The position numbers and the translations under genes were made by a program. From UBA9655 sp963704475 (GTDB lineage Bacteria; Pseudomonadota; Alphaproteobacteria; UBA9655), in assembly GCA_963704475.1 (NCBI GenBank), contig OY969900.1, positions 372,001 through 436,000 on the forward strand: DNA of 64,000 bases, read 5' to 3'. Each line of letters begins with the position of its first letter. Within the stretch, counting starts at the first letter, position 1. The notes beneath the pieces were generated by a model. That model did no database searches and was not told the origin of the DNA. It saw nothing but the letters and a program-made list of their open reading frames with translations. This document shows positions 1 to 8,711 of the stretch, piece by piece.

Positions 1-1
1 A

Positions 2-1819
2 CAAACAGTTGTGGTTGCCTTTGATGCGGGGAACATAGAACTGGTCATTGAAGAATTGAGAAAAGCCTATCCGAACAGTCCAATTAAAATTGCAGGGGAT
101 GATGATTGTTGGAAAGACTCGAATACAGGGCGAACCACGGGAGAGGAAGCAGCTCTTAAACATGGTTGTTCTGTTGTGTTTCCCACATTTAAAAATACGG
201 ACAGCAAGCCCACAGACTTTAATGACCTCCATCTGTTGGAGGGGCTGGAGGAGGTCAAAAGGCAGATGGAAAACCCATCTCCGGCTCAACCTCAACCTCA
301 ACAAACGGAATGGCCTGACCCCACTCCTCTCAAGAGCATCAAGAAGGACCTTTCTCCTGTCATACCGCTTCCCCCAAAACTTATCCCAGAGCCCTATCAA
401 CCATGGCTCACGGATATTGCTGAGCGTATGCAATGTCCCTTGGACTATGTAGCAGTCGCGGCCCTTATTGTTACTGCTTCCTTAATTGGTGCAGGGTGTA
501 GAGTTCGCCCCAAACGTCATGATTCTTGGTCTGTTGTGCCCAACCTGTGGGGCGGGATTGTGGGACGACCGAGTACATTGAAAAGCCCAAGCCTGAAGGA
601 AGTCATCAAGCCTTTAAAACTTCTTGAAGAAGAGGCTTACGTGACTTTTGAAAAAGAAAGCCAGGCTCATGAAATTGAGATGGAGAGCTATAAGGTTCAG
701 AAAGAGGCCATTAAGAAGAGGATGGGAAAGGCTGCCGATCTTAGAAATACGCTGGAAATTGGGCTTGCCAAGGAAGAGCTTAAAATGCTCAAAGAACCTC
801 AGCCTCCCATTTGGAAGAGGTACTGTACAAATGATACGACCATTGAGAAAATGCACGAACTCCTCTCTCAAAATCCCCGAGGGTTATTGTTATATCGGGA
901 CGAGCTTATTGGCCTATTAACGACCTGGGACAAGATAGGCCATGAGGCGGATCGTTCGTTCTATTTAGAGGCTTGGAATGGGGATGATTCAAAGACAACT
1001 GACCGTATTGGGCGCGGGACGACACACACGAAGAACCTTTGTATTTCGATACTCGGAAGTACACAGCCCGATAAAATGTTATCTTATTTTCAACAGACTT
1101 TGTCTGGATTTTGTAATGATGGACTTCTGCAGCGCTTTCAATTGTTGATCTATCCTGATGAGATCAAGAACTGGACGTTAATCGATAAGCAGCCAAACAT
1201 TACAGCGCAAAGAGAAGTCACATCCATTATGAAGGCGCTTGCCATAATGAAATTCTCTGAATATGGAGCCATTCAGGAAGGGGATGAGACTCCCTATTTT
1301 TGTTTTACTGATCAGGCTCAACATTTCTTTTACACTTGGGTAACGGATCTTGAGTGCGAAAAGCTTCGTGCTGAGGAAGAACCCATTTTCATTGATCATT
1401 TGGCTAAGTATCGCAAGCTTATGCCCTCACTTGCTCTGATTTTCCATCTCATCAATGTTGCAAGTGGGAAGGAACGCGGGGCTATCCCCCTTGATTGTGT
1501 AGAACGAGCAGCTGCTTGGTGTGACTATTTGGAGATGCATGCGCGCCGGATTTATGAGATGGGTCTTAGCCCTGGGTATCAAGCCGCAAGAAATCTTGCA
1601 AGGCGGATTCAGAGTCGAGATTTAAATGATCCTTTTGATACAAGAGATGTGTACCGGAAAGAATGGGCGTTTTTGAAAACCAGAGAAGAAGTTGAAGTAG
1701 CCTGTGAGCTTCTTATAGATTTGGGCTGGCTGAGAGAGGGAACTCTTGCAGAGGGCCGAAAAACAAAAAGAGCTTTCTTCGTGAATCCTAAAGTCCTTAA
1801 GAGAGGCCATCATGAATAA
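2..1819 (+). CDS. TOPRIM/DUF3987 primase-helicase-like protein, 5' truncated by window edge
   Basis: The reading frame is open to the first base, so the true start lies to the left. The visible N-terminus is the end of a TOPRIM domain with an acidic GDDD motif (about residue 29-32 counted from the GTG at 11) and the PTDFNDLH stretch that closes TOPRIM in mobile-element primases. A Pro/Gln-rich linker (about 88-105) leads into a DUF3987 domain with a P-loop-like GRPSTLKS (about 185-192). Such proteins are replication primase/helicase factors of phages, plasmids and ICEs. The last 8 bases overlap the next gene, so the two are probably translationally coupled. The exact activity is inferred from the family. 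Confidence 0.8.
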   Translation, partial: QTVVVAFDAGNIELVIEELRKAYPNSPIKIAGDDDCWKDSNTGRTTGEEAALKHGCSVVFPTFKNTDSKPTDFNDLHLLEGLEEVKRQMENPSPAQPQPQQTEWPDPTPLKSIKKDLSPVIPLPPKLIPEPYQPWLTDIAERMQCPLDYVAVAALIVTASLIGAGCRVRPKRHDSWSVVPNLWGGIVGRPSTLKSPSLKEVIKPLKLLEEEAYVTFEKESQAHEIEMESYKVQKEAIKKRMGKAADLRNTLEIGLAKEELKMLKEPQPPIWKRYCTNDTTIEKMHELLSQNPRGLLLYRDELIGLLTTWDKIGHEADRSFYLEAWNGDDSKTTDRIGRGTTHTKNLCISILGSTQPDKMLSYFQQTLSGFCNDGLLQRFQLLIYPDEIKNWTLIDKQPNITAQREVTSIMKALAIMKFSEYGAIQEGDETPYFCFTDQAQHFFYTWVTDLECEKLRAEEEPIFIDHLAKYRKLMPSLALIFHLINVASGKERGAIPLDCVERAAAWCDYLEMHARRIYEMGLSPGYQAARNLARRIQSRDLNDPFDTRDVYRKEWAFLKTREEVEVACELLIDLGWLREGTLAEGRKTKRAFFVNPKVLKRGHHE

Positions 1820-2252
1820 GTGGCTGAACCAATTTTTGGAAAAACCCGACATTTCCGACAGATTCGGCTCCAATGTGAATATGTCGGATTTGTCGGGTAG
1901 TTCCCGAGGCCGTTTAGAAGAAAATTTGAGAAATATGTCTGAAACAGGACCCGACATTTCCGACAGATTCGATTCCAATGTGAATATGTCGGGTTTGTCG
2001 GGTAGTCTCGGGGACATTTTCGAGAGAATTGTCTCTCCATATGGTAAACATGATTTTGAAGAACGAATCGCCATTGCTGAGGTTGACGGGAACCAAAATC
2101 CTATCCAAGCTCATCGTATCGCTTACTTGGATGCCTTCATCTCTCTTTTATCGGCCCTGGCTGAAGATGATCCTTACCAAGACTGGCTTGCTCAAAAAAT
2201 CCAAACAGCCCTCGCAACCCTCGAGGCTCAGAGTTTTCCGACGTTGAATTGA
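1812..2252 (+). CDS. Hypothetical protein with a duplicated palindromic insert in its N-terminal half
   Basis: 146 aa, no recognised family. It starts inside the end of the primase gene (ATG at 1812). Residues about 13-30 and 48-65 are near-identical copies of an 18-residue unit (PDISDRF...NVNMS.LSGS). At DNA level each unit is an inverted repeat. The C-terminal half (RIAYLDAFISLLSALAEDDPYQDWLAQKI) looks helical and is free of repeats. It is probably an accessory gene of the conjugative element; its function cannot be stated. Confidence 0.55.
   Translation: MNKWLNQFLEKPDISDRFGSNVNMSDLSGSSRGRLEENLRNMSETGPDISDRFDSNVNMSGLSGSLGDIFERIVSPYGKHDFEERIAIAEVDGNQNPIQAHRIAYLDAFISLLSALAEDDPYQDWLAQKIQTALATLEAQSFPTLN
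1845..2002. repeat. Two in-frame copies of an inverted repeat inside a coding region
   Basis: Arm cccgacatttccgaca occurs at 1845-1860 and 1950-1965. The matching arms tgtcggatttgtcggg (1882-1897) and tgtcgggtttgtcggg (1987-2002) pair with them except for mismatches in the central three bases. Each unit is about 53 bp and the units are spaced exactly 105 bp apart (35 codons), so the frame is kept. The arrangement recalls the in-gene palindromic elements of Rickettsia, but the sequence is not one I recognise. Confidence 0.75.
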
Positions 2253-2275
2253 ACCGCATTCATTTCTCACTTTTT

Positions 2276-3742
2276 TCAGCCAAAAGTTAGAAGATTCCCA
2301 AAATCAATAGTTTGAGCAAAAAAACCGCTATCTACAACATCTTCACGAACTCCATTCACGTGAATGAGAACGGGTCTATAAGATATATGACGCGGTAAAG
2401 CCAATCTTTTTATTTTTTCTTCTACTTGCGAGATAACTTCAGGGCCAATCTCAAAACGTGAAAATTTAATTTCACAAATGTAAACTGTATTAAATCGCGT
2501 TTGGACTAAATAATCGATCTGGCATCCATCCTGACGATTGGTTTTCCGTTGGAAAAAGGGATTATCAAAAATAATGTCTTGAGGGTTAATATCCAACAAA
2601 CGCTTGACTGTTTTATGATTATTCAAAACAAGGTTTTCAAATTGTAGCCCCATCATTGCGTCCCATCCCGGGAGAGCCGTCAGTGTTTTAAAAGCAAAGT
2701 TACCTTTCTCAATGCTTGCCTTATTAGGCATAATATATTTTAAGTAAAACCTTGTATAATTATCTTTGAGGCGGTATGTGCTTAATCTCGAAATTTTTCC
2801 AGTTTTCAATTTCCAAGTGTAATCACGACTCACAAAACCACCTAATATCAAATCATCGAGGTGCTCCCCTATATCGCTAGATCTCACGATACCTAAGGCA
2901 TTTACCAATTTTTCTTGAGAAGAACTTCCGTTTTCCGACAAAAGCTCTATAATCTTCCGATAGGTTTTATTGCGCTCTGAAAACACATCTGTAAATATAT
3001 GGTCAAATTCCTCAAATAAGGGACCAGAGAGGCTAAAGCAAAGCTGTTTTATGTTCTCTTCCGCAGGCAACTTAGGGTCCATAAGTTCTAAGTAACGAGG
3101 AACTCCTCCAATGACCGAGAGTAGTTTCAATTTTTCATAGGCTGATACGCCGCCTCCTAATTTGTCCCAAAAAAGGTTACAGTCTGATAAAGGTAATTCC
3201 TCAAGTGTTAAGTGAAGAGAGGGCCTTCCCACGAATCCAGTGCTATTCACGATGTTTTTTTCAATCCAGCTCGAAACAGACCCACAAAGGATTAATATAA
3301 GATTTGGATTGCTACTAAATTCCATGTCCCAGGCCTTTTTAAGGTTGCCTAAAAAAGTTGGATCTTTTGACCCCATCCAAGAAATTTCATCAAGTAAAAT
3401 AATCACTTTTCCTTGAGAGGTTTGTTTGGCTAGTACAGAAAATAAGCTGCCCCAATCATCTATCTTTAAATCCGATAGGTTGAATTTTTTCTCTAACTGC
3501 AGCTTGAATACTTCACGTTGCATTTGGGCAGTCATGGGATTTTCAGGAGGGATTCCTGCAAACTCATAAAACAGGCTATCTTTCGCAAACTCTTTAATGA
3601 GACGGCTTTTACCAATACGTCTGCGTCCTTTAACGATGACTAAGCTCGCACTTCGTTTGTCAAAAAGAGTTCTCAGCAATTTTAACTCTTCTTTTCGCCC
3701 TATAAATTTCATACCTAGCCCTATATATTGTAAATACAACAT
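2276..3742 (-). CDS. AAA+ ATPase of the DUF234 type with PD-(D/E)XK-like C-terminus
   Basis: 488 aa. The N-terminal P-loop reads GRRRIGKS (about 39-46) and Walker B is VIILLDEI (about 113-120), matching the archaeal-type ATPase family (ATPase_2). The C-terminal part, QIDYLVQTRFNTVYICEIKFS, has the D...ExK spacing of a restriction-endonuclease-like fold, as in DUF234 proteins. The ATG at 3742 is chosen because GGAGGAG precedes it at good spacing; an ATG at 3712 has a weaker site. The role of this family is not established; it is common next to mobile and defence genes. It lies opposite to its left neighbour. Confidence 0.75.
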   Translation of the reverse strand: MLYLQYIGLGMKFIGRKEELKLLRTLFDKRSASLVIVKGRRRIGKSRLIKEFAKDSLFYEFAGIPPENPMTAQMQREVFKLQLEKKFNLSDLKIDDWGSLFSVLAKQTSQGKVIILLDEISWMGSKDPTFLGNLKKAWDMEFSSNPNLILILCGSVSSWIEKNIVNSTGFVGRPSLHLTLEELPLSDCNLFWDKLGGGVSAYEKLKLLSVIGGVPRYLELMDPKLPAEENIKQLCFSLSGPLFEEFDHIFTDVFSERNKTYRKIIELLSENGSSSQEKLVNALGIVRSSDIGEHLDDLILGGFVSRDYTWKLKTGKISRLSTYRLKDNYTRFYLKYIMPNKASIEKGNFAFKTLTALPGWDAMMGLQFENLVLNNHKTVKRLLDINPQDIIFDNPFFQRKTNRQDGCQIDYLVQTRFNTVYICEIKFSRFEIGPEVISQVEEKIKRLALPRHISYRPVLIHVNGVREDVVDSGFFAQTIDFGNLLTFG

Positions 3743-3884
3743 AAATCAACTCCTCCATTAATTGACAATTGTTCATTAAAAGAGGAGTTTAAGGACGATA
3801 GCACCGCAGTGGTAAAACTGCAAACAATAACTATCAGTCCACTAAACCTTTTTTTTGAAGATTTTTTTCTTGCTTTTGAGTTAA

Positions 3885-3960
3885 AGGGTCCCTTAAACTA
3901 AGGGTGTTCCCTCACAATGAGGGAGCGCGACGAACAGATGCTATCAACATCTGCCCGCCG
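3885..3960 (+). promoter_or_regulatory. Three tandem hairpins: candidate structured leader RNA
   Basis: Consecutive hairpins lie ahead of the small gene at 3991: CCCTT/AAGGG (3890-3904, 5-nt loop), TCCCTC/GAGGGA (3908-3924, 5-nt loop) and CAGATG/CATCTG (3935-3953, 7-nt loop). AGCG (3924-3927) and CGCT (3959-3962) could close an outer stem around the last. No T-run follows them, so they are more likely a leader or small RNA than a terminator. It is not a riboswitch class I can name. Confidence 0.45.
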
Positions 3961-3990
3961 CTAACCACATAGATACGTAGGAGTATCCAA

Positions 3991-4179
3991 ATGGCTAAAA
4001 GTAACTTAATACAACTCGAGCACCTTTCTCAACAACTAACGCGACGATTTAAACATCTTGAAGATCTTATGTCTCAATCATGGTTGGAACATGAATTGAT
4101 TCGAGGGGATTTAAGAGATCTTTTCACAGTTTATTATCGCTGGTTAGGCGAAGTTGGTGTTGAACATGAGCGACACTAA
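3991..4179 (+). CDS. Small hypothetical protein (62 aa)
   Basis: Not recognised. It has a good ribosome site (TAGGAG, 7 bases before ATG). The sequence is charged and helical (LEHLSQQLTRRFKHLEDLMSQSWLEHEL). It overlaps the next small gene by 14 bases, so the two look like a coupled pair of the conjugative element, behind a hairpin-rich leader. Helical character and size would suit an antitoxin-like or regulatory peptide, but nothing in the sequence proves that. Confidence 0.5.
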   Translation: MAKSNLIQLEHLSQQLTRRFKHLEDLMSQSWLEHELIRGDLRDLFTVYYRWLGEVGVEHERH

Positions 4180-4336
4180 TCCTCTTTCTTCTTCTAAGCA
4201 TCTTTTAAAACGCCTTGAAAATGATATTCGGGATGTTCATATCCAAATGAGCATGCTGGAACTTACTTTAAAAAACTTGCACGGGTCATGGTTGGCTATC
4301 ACCATGGCGCATAAGGTGATAAAGGATGAAGCATAA
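4166..4336 (+). CDS. Small hypothetical protein (56 aa)
   Basis: Not recognised. ATG at 4166 is preferred over an upstream TTG at 4154. It lies 14 bases inside the preceding gene, which suggests translational coupling. Heptad-like helix (LLKRLENDIRDVHIQMSMLELTLKNL). It ends just before a bidirectional terminator shared with traD on the other strand. Confidence 0.45.
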   Translation: MSDTNPLSSSKHLLKRLENDIRDVHIQMSMLELTLKNLHGSWLAITMAHKVIKDEA

Positions 4337-4362
4337 GAAGAACGTTAGTAAACTGGTTTGAT

Positions 4363-4404
4363 GAAGGATGGTGGAAATGTCCCTCAGATTTTTCCACCTT
4401 CTTT
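4363..4404. terminator. Bidirectional hairpin terminator between convergent genes
   Basis: GGTGGAAA (4369-4376) pairs perfectly with TTTCCACC (4390-4397), followed by TTCTTT on the plus strand. It lies between the end of the small-gene pair and the end of traD, where a two-way terminator would be expected. Confidence 0.55.
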
Positions 4405-4406
4405 AT

Positions 4407-4685
4407 CTAAACTGTGGGGTTTTTTAATTTACCAAGTTCTTCCAACCCCTGCCGCACCCACAGGGAAACATCTTCTGGCTTAGCCATTTCGTTTAGAACA
4501 AGAAAGCCTTTGAACAAAGCTGCAGCTGGCTCTTTCATCTGGGGAGATTTTTGAAGGTCTTCTCCCAGTAGGATACCAAAGGTTTCGAGAAGTCCTGCCT
4601 TCGAGGCGAGGCCTCCTATTGCGATCAAAGACCTCGTTCTAGCTTTCCTAGCTGTACGAGAGGTGAGTTCAAACTTGTGCATCAT
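4407..4685 (-). CDS. traD: Conjugal transfer protein TraD (Ti type)
   Basis: 92 aa from the ATG at 4685, chosen because AAAAGG precedes it and because this start falls just after the traC stop; a longer frame to 4826 would overlap traC by 125 bases. The stretch ARKARTRSLIAIGGLASKAGL matches the core of Ti-plasmid TraD (PF06412), a small relaxosome accessory protein distinct from the F-type TraD coupling ATPase. It forms a traC-traD pair divergent from traA across the candidate oriT, as on Ti-like plasmids and Rickettsiales conjugative elements. Confidence 0.7.
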   Translation of the reverse strand: MMHKFELTSRTARKARTRSLIAIGGLASKAGLLETFGILLGEDLQKSPQMKEPAAALFKGFLVLNEMAKPEDVSLWVRQGLEELGKLKNPTV

Positions 4686-4701
4686 TCTATACCTTTTCTC
4701 T

Positions 4702-4989
4702 TCAGCCCTGGTGATGTGTTGGCTCAGTTTCTTGAGGCTTTTTGCAATGGCTCTGAAGGGACTTTGAGCGAAAAGAATGGGCACGATTTTCCCACTCCTG
4801 TTGTTGAATTGCAGAAGCTGTTTCATAAGTCTGGGTGAGGACGTCTAAAACAAGGTTTGGACAAAACGCATCCTTACAAATCTTTTCAACCTCTCTATAA
4901 AAGAGAACGGCCTGCTGCGTATAAAGCTTGTTCCGTCTCTCTTTAAGCTTCTGAATCTGTTTTTCGAGGCTTATCAGTTTATCCGTCAT
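4702..4989 (-). CDS. traC: TraC-like conjugal transfer / mobilisation accessory protein
   Basis: 95 aa. Starts with a coiled-coil helix (LEKQIQKLKERRNKLYTQQ) and has a charged tail, like small TraC-type relaxosome accessory proteins. Identification rests mainly on context: it precedes traD, runs divergently from traA, and sits beside the presumed oriT. The sequence alone is weak, so another small DNA-binding accessory protein is possible. Confidence 0.5.
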   Translation of the reverse strand: MTDKLISLEKQIQKLKERRNKLYTQQAVLFYREVEKICKDAFCPNLVLDVLTQTYETASAIQQQEWENRAHSFRSKSLQSHCKKPQETEPTHHQG

Positions 4990-5149
4990 ACGGGTTCCCT
5001 CTTTATTTTTGTGAATGACTTATATTAGCAAATTTGTTATTATAAATCAAGAAATTATGTCGAATTTATTAAGTATAGCTCCATATAATTATGAATAATT
5101 CTGTATATCATCATCACTTATTTGAGAGTGATAGGGCTGTCTTAGCGAC

Positions 5150-5226
5150 TTTTTTTAAAAGGGAGCTAAGCGCGCTTATACATTCTGGCGAATGGCGCTG
5201 TGTCTCAGGCGACGCAGACCACTTTT
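5150..5226. other. Candidate origin of transfer (oriT)
   Basis: The traC-traA intergenic region contains agcgcgcttatac (5169-5181), close to the nick-region core of Ti/RSF1010-type oriTs (GCGC followed by TTATAC-like bases). GC-rich short inverted motifs follow (tggcgaatggcgc, gtctcaggcgacgcagac), in otherwise AT-rich DNA. Position between divergent traC/traD and traA is the canonical place. The nick site is not proven. Confidence 0.45.
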
Positions 5227-5246
5227 GGAGGAGTTGAGTAGGCGCA

Positions 5247-8200
5247 GTGGCCCTCTATCATTTCAGTGCAAAAGTTCTCTCAAGAAGCAGCCGAAATACG
5301 GTGAGGGCTCTAGCCTATCGTGCTGGCTGTAAATTGTATGATGAGCGCACGGGCGAGAGCTTTAATTACCAGAACAAATCTGTTCAACATGTGGAATTGG
5401 TATTGCCAAAAGATGCTCCTGAGTGGGCTCATCATATTCAGAAACTCATGGCTGAGGATCGGCGGGAGGGTGTGCAAGCTTTATCCGATATGGTTGAAGC
5501 TGCTGAGAAAAGAATGGATGCCCAAGTCTATCGAGAATTCGAATTTGCGCTCCATCGGGAACTCACAGAAGAACAAAACATGGCTCTCTCTCGCGAGTTT
5601 GTGGAAGATCAAATTGCTTCTCGCGGTATGGCGGCTCAGTTGAACTTTCACTTTGATGTGGACTCAGAAACAGGTGAAGAAAAACCCCACTGCCATGTAG
5701 TCACTCTTCTACGGCGGCTGGATGAACATGGGTTGAGTTCTAAGAAAGAAAGGGAATGGAACCGGAAAGAGTTCCTCTCTGAGTTACGGCGGCAGTGGCA
5801 GGATTATTCTAACTTCCACCTCAAGCTTCATGGCCATGATATTCAAATTGATCATCGCTCCAATATTGAACGGGGCATTGAGCTGGATCCCCAGCCCAAA
5901 TTAAGCCGAGGGGTAAGGGAACAGGAAAAGCGTCTTCAACAGCTTGAAGGAAGAGATGGGGCCCCCCTTACAGATCGGGCTCGGATCTTTCACGAGGCTC
6001 AATTGCGGAATCTCTATCGGGTTGTTAGGAATCCAGAGGTTATTTTTGATATTGTCACTAAACACCACGCCACCTTCATGTGGGCGGATGTACGACAAGT
6101 GCTACACCGCTATGCAGATGAAGTCCCCCTGTTTCAAAGGCTTGAAACTAAGCTTAAGAATTCTAATGAGCTCCTTCTCTTACGGTATGATGAAAAGTCA
6201 GGAAATATCTACACAACCCATACAATGCTTAAAGCAGAGAAACAGCTTATTGAGACAGCAGAAAGCTTAAATCAGGTCAAATCCCATGGGGTTGAGGTTG
6301 GCCATATTGGACATTGTATTGAAAAAGCCAATCAAGCTTTAGAGGGCAAGGGAGGCCTTTCTGAGGACCAAATCAAAGCCATCCATCACCTTGTGGATGA
6401 GGGCCAGATTAAATGCGTGGTGGGTATTGCAGGTGCTGGCAAAACAACGGCTCTAGGTGTGTGCCATGATATCTGGCAAGCAGAAGGGTATAATGTGTAT
6501 GGGCTTGCTCCTACAGGAAAAGCAGCCCAAAACCTTGAACAGAGCGGGATCAATTCTAGCACCGTCCACAAGTTTCTAAAATCATTTGAGGAAGGGCGAT
6601 GCCAATATAATGGTAAAAGTGTCCTTGTTTTGGATGAAGCGGGAATGGTGGATGTGGAAAGGTTTAGAAAGCTTTTAGGGGCTGTTCAACAGCTGGGTGT
6701 TAAGCTCATCGTTGTTGGGGATGGCGCTCAACTGCAACCTGTGGAAGCTGGCCCTGCGTTTCGACTTGTGACAGAAAGATTGGGAAAAATAGAACTAAAT
6801 ACGGTTATCCGTCAAAAAGAAGACTGGCAACGAGAAGCAACAGTCCTATTTGGTCAGCAGAAAACAGCTGAGGCAATTCAAACATATGGGGACAAAGGCT
6901 TTGTGCATATTGTTGAGGAGAAGCTTCCTTCATTAGAGGAGGCTTTGGCGAATAATGATAACGCAGCCCTGACACAGCTTTATCATATTTCTAAACGTGT
7001 CTCTTCTTTGATGTACAGAGAAATGATTAAGGATTGTCATCGTGAACACGGGGAATCAGGGGGAGTGTCTTATGATCTTATCAAACAACATCCTGACTTT
7101 GAAAAATACCACGAATGGGAAGGCTTAGAAGAGAAAGCGAAAACCTTTGTATCGGATATTCCTGAGGCTCAAAAAGCAGATATGAGGCAAAAAACAAAGG
7201 AAACGCTCATTAAGGAATGGCATTCTTCCTATCTGCAATCTCCTGAGAAGAGCAGTCTTATACTGGCTTACAGCAACAGAGATATAAACGACCTGAATCG
7301 GTTGACTCGATCGATTCTTAAGGAATCAGGGCACCTTTCAAACAACGATTTTATCTACACTGTTAAGAAAGTGGTTGAAGATGATTTTGGTAAGAAACAC
7401 ATCCTCCAAGAAGACCAACCCTTTTCGAAAGGTGACCGTATTGTCTTTACCCGCAACAACTATGGACTTGGGGTGAAGAATGGAACCATGGGAACCATCA
7501 TTGACCTCAACAATCAAAAGGTTCAGGTTAAGTTGGATGAAGGAAATACAATCTCCTTTGCCTCTAAGCTCAATCCTCATTTTAACCAAGGATGGGCGAT
7601 TACCATTCATAAATCTCAAGGAACGACGGTCGATCAAACGTATGTATTAGCCTCCTATGAAATGACCCAGAACTTAACTTATGTTGCCATGACTCGGCAT
7701 AGAGAAGATGTGAAGGCCTATGGCAGTTCCCTTGATTTCTGGAGACCTGACAAACTTCCAGAAGTTCTTTCTAAATCAGGGGAAAAACTTGGCCCTGCGG
7801 ATTATCTTGATGGGGACTCCCTGAAGAAGCTTATGGAACGCGAAGATAAAATCCTCACCAAAATATTCGAACGCGTCTCCAATGAATTGGAAGCTATGGG
7901 AGCCGTTGCAAAGAAAGCTTTCTGGCAAGTGGCTAATCATTTTCTAGACCGAACACAAGAAAAAGAAGCTCTGATAATCCAGTCAAGCGTTCGTGAAGAA
8001 GTACGCGCTGAGCAAATTTTACAGGAAAAACAACAAGCTCATACACCAACTGAACATTCAATCTCACCAAACCAAGAAAAGATTAGCCCAGCTCTCGAGG
8101 CCATCTATGAAGAAATGAAACATCCTGCCTATACTAATGCTACCATTATGAAACGGGCCTTTGAAAAGGGTTTAAAGGCTTATGGAGAAGAACAAGCCAT

Positions 8201-8711
8201 TGCTTATTGGGAAAGTAAAAAAGATGACTATATGAATGTCTATCAACAGAATTTGGGAAAGGTGGAGACTGAACTCAATTCGCCTGTCTTAAAGAACTTT
8301 TCACAGAAGTGGAAAACCCAAGCCTTTGAGTCAGCCAAAGACAATCCCCTAAAAGCTCTAGATTTTCTCCATCAATTTAAGGAAAAGGAATTGGTACGCC
8401 AGGAAAAGTCCGTAGCTGCTGCCCAAGCAGAAGCACAAAAAGAGCACATCGAAGGCCTCTATGGCAAGTACTGGAACACCCAGGAGATGATTAAGGACCA
8501 CCCCTCAGTCCACGCTCTTTATCATGATTACCTCGAAGGTTTAGCCAAAGAAATCTATCTTGATAAATCATTCATGAAAGCCCTCAAGATCTCGGATGCA
8601 AAAGATGCTCGGGATATTGAGTCTCTTGCCCGAGGGAGAGAATACCAGCAGAAGCAGGAGCAAGAACATATACATTCCTTGAATCGAGGAAGGGGTGGAA
8701 TTTCACTTTGA
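5247..8711 (+). CDS. traA: Ti-type TraA conjugative relaxase/helicase
   Basis: 1154 aa. N-terminal MobA/MobL relaxase: metal-binding HCHVVTLLRRLD near residue 150 and a conserved NWRKEF-like NRKEFLSELR. The middle is an SF1 helicase with Walker A GIAGAGKT (about 393-400), Walker B VLDEAGMVD, and later motifs TIHKSQGTTVD and YVAMTRHRED. It would nick oriT and unwind the transferred strand. GTG start at 5247 follows GGAGGAG. The gene appears intact, so the element may still be mobilisable. The charged C-terminal 350 residues match no domain I can name. A small convergent gene overlaps its last 9 bases. Confidence 0.93.
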   Translation: MALYHFSAKVLSRSSRNTVRALAYRAGCKLYDERTGESFNYQNKSVQHVELVLPKDAPEWAHHIQKLMAEDRREGVQALSDMVEAAEKRMDAQVYREFEFALHRELTEEQNMALSREFVEDQIASRGMAAQLNFHFDVDSETGEEKPHCHVVTLLRRLDEHGLSSKKEREWNRKEFLSELRRQWQDYSNFHLKLHGHDIQIDHRSNIERGIELDPQPKLSRGVREQEKRLQQLEGRDGAPLTDRARIFHEAQLRNLYRVVRNPEVIFDIVTKHHATFMWADVRQVLHRYADEVPLFQRLETKLKNSNELLLLRYDEKSGNIYTTHTMLKAEKQLIETAESLNQVKSHGVEVGHIGHCIEKANQALEGKGGLSEDQIKAIHHLVDEGQIKCVVGIAGAGKTTALGVCHDIWQAEGYNVYGLAPTGKAAQNLEQSGINSSTVHKFLKSFEEGRCQYNGKSVLVLDEAGMVDVERFRKLLGAVQQLGVKLIVVGDGAQLQPVEAGPAFRLVTERLGKIELNTVIRQKEDWQREATVLFGQQKTAEAIQTYGDKGFVHIVEEKLPSLEEALANNDNAALTQLYHISKRVSSLMYREMIKDCHREHGESGGVSYDLIKQHPDFEKYHEWEGLEEKAKTFVSDIPEAQKADMRQKTKETLIKEWHSSYLQSPEKSSLILAYSNRDINDLNRLTRSILKESGHLSNNDFIYTVKKVVEDDFGKKHILQEDQPFSKGDRIVFTRNNYGLGVKNGTMGTIIDLNNQKVQVKLDEGNTISFASKLNPHFNQGWAITIHKSQGTTVDQTYVLASYEMTQNLTYVAMTRHREDVKAYGSSLDFWRPDKLPEVLSKSGEKLGPADYLDGDSLKKLMEREDKILTKIFERVSNELEAMGAVAKKAFWQVANHFLDRTQEKEALIIQSSVREEVRAEQILQEKQQAHTPTEHSISPNQEKISPALEAIYEEMKHPAYTNATIMKRAFEKGLKAYGEEQAIAYWESKKDDYMNVYQQNLGKVETELNSPVLKNFSQKWKTQAFESAKDNPLKALDFLHQFKEKELVRQEKSVAAAQAEAQKEHIEGLYGKYWNTQEMIKDHPSVHALYHDYLEGLAKEIYLDKSFMKALKISDAKDARDIESLARGREYQQKQEQEHIHSLNRGRGGISL

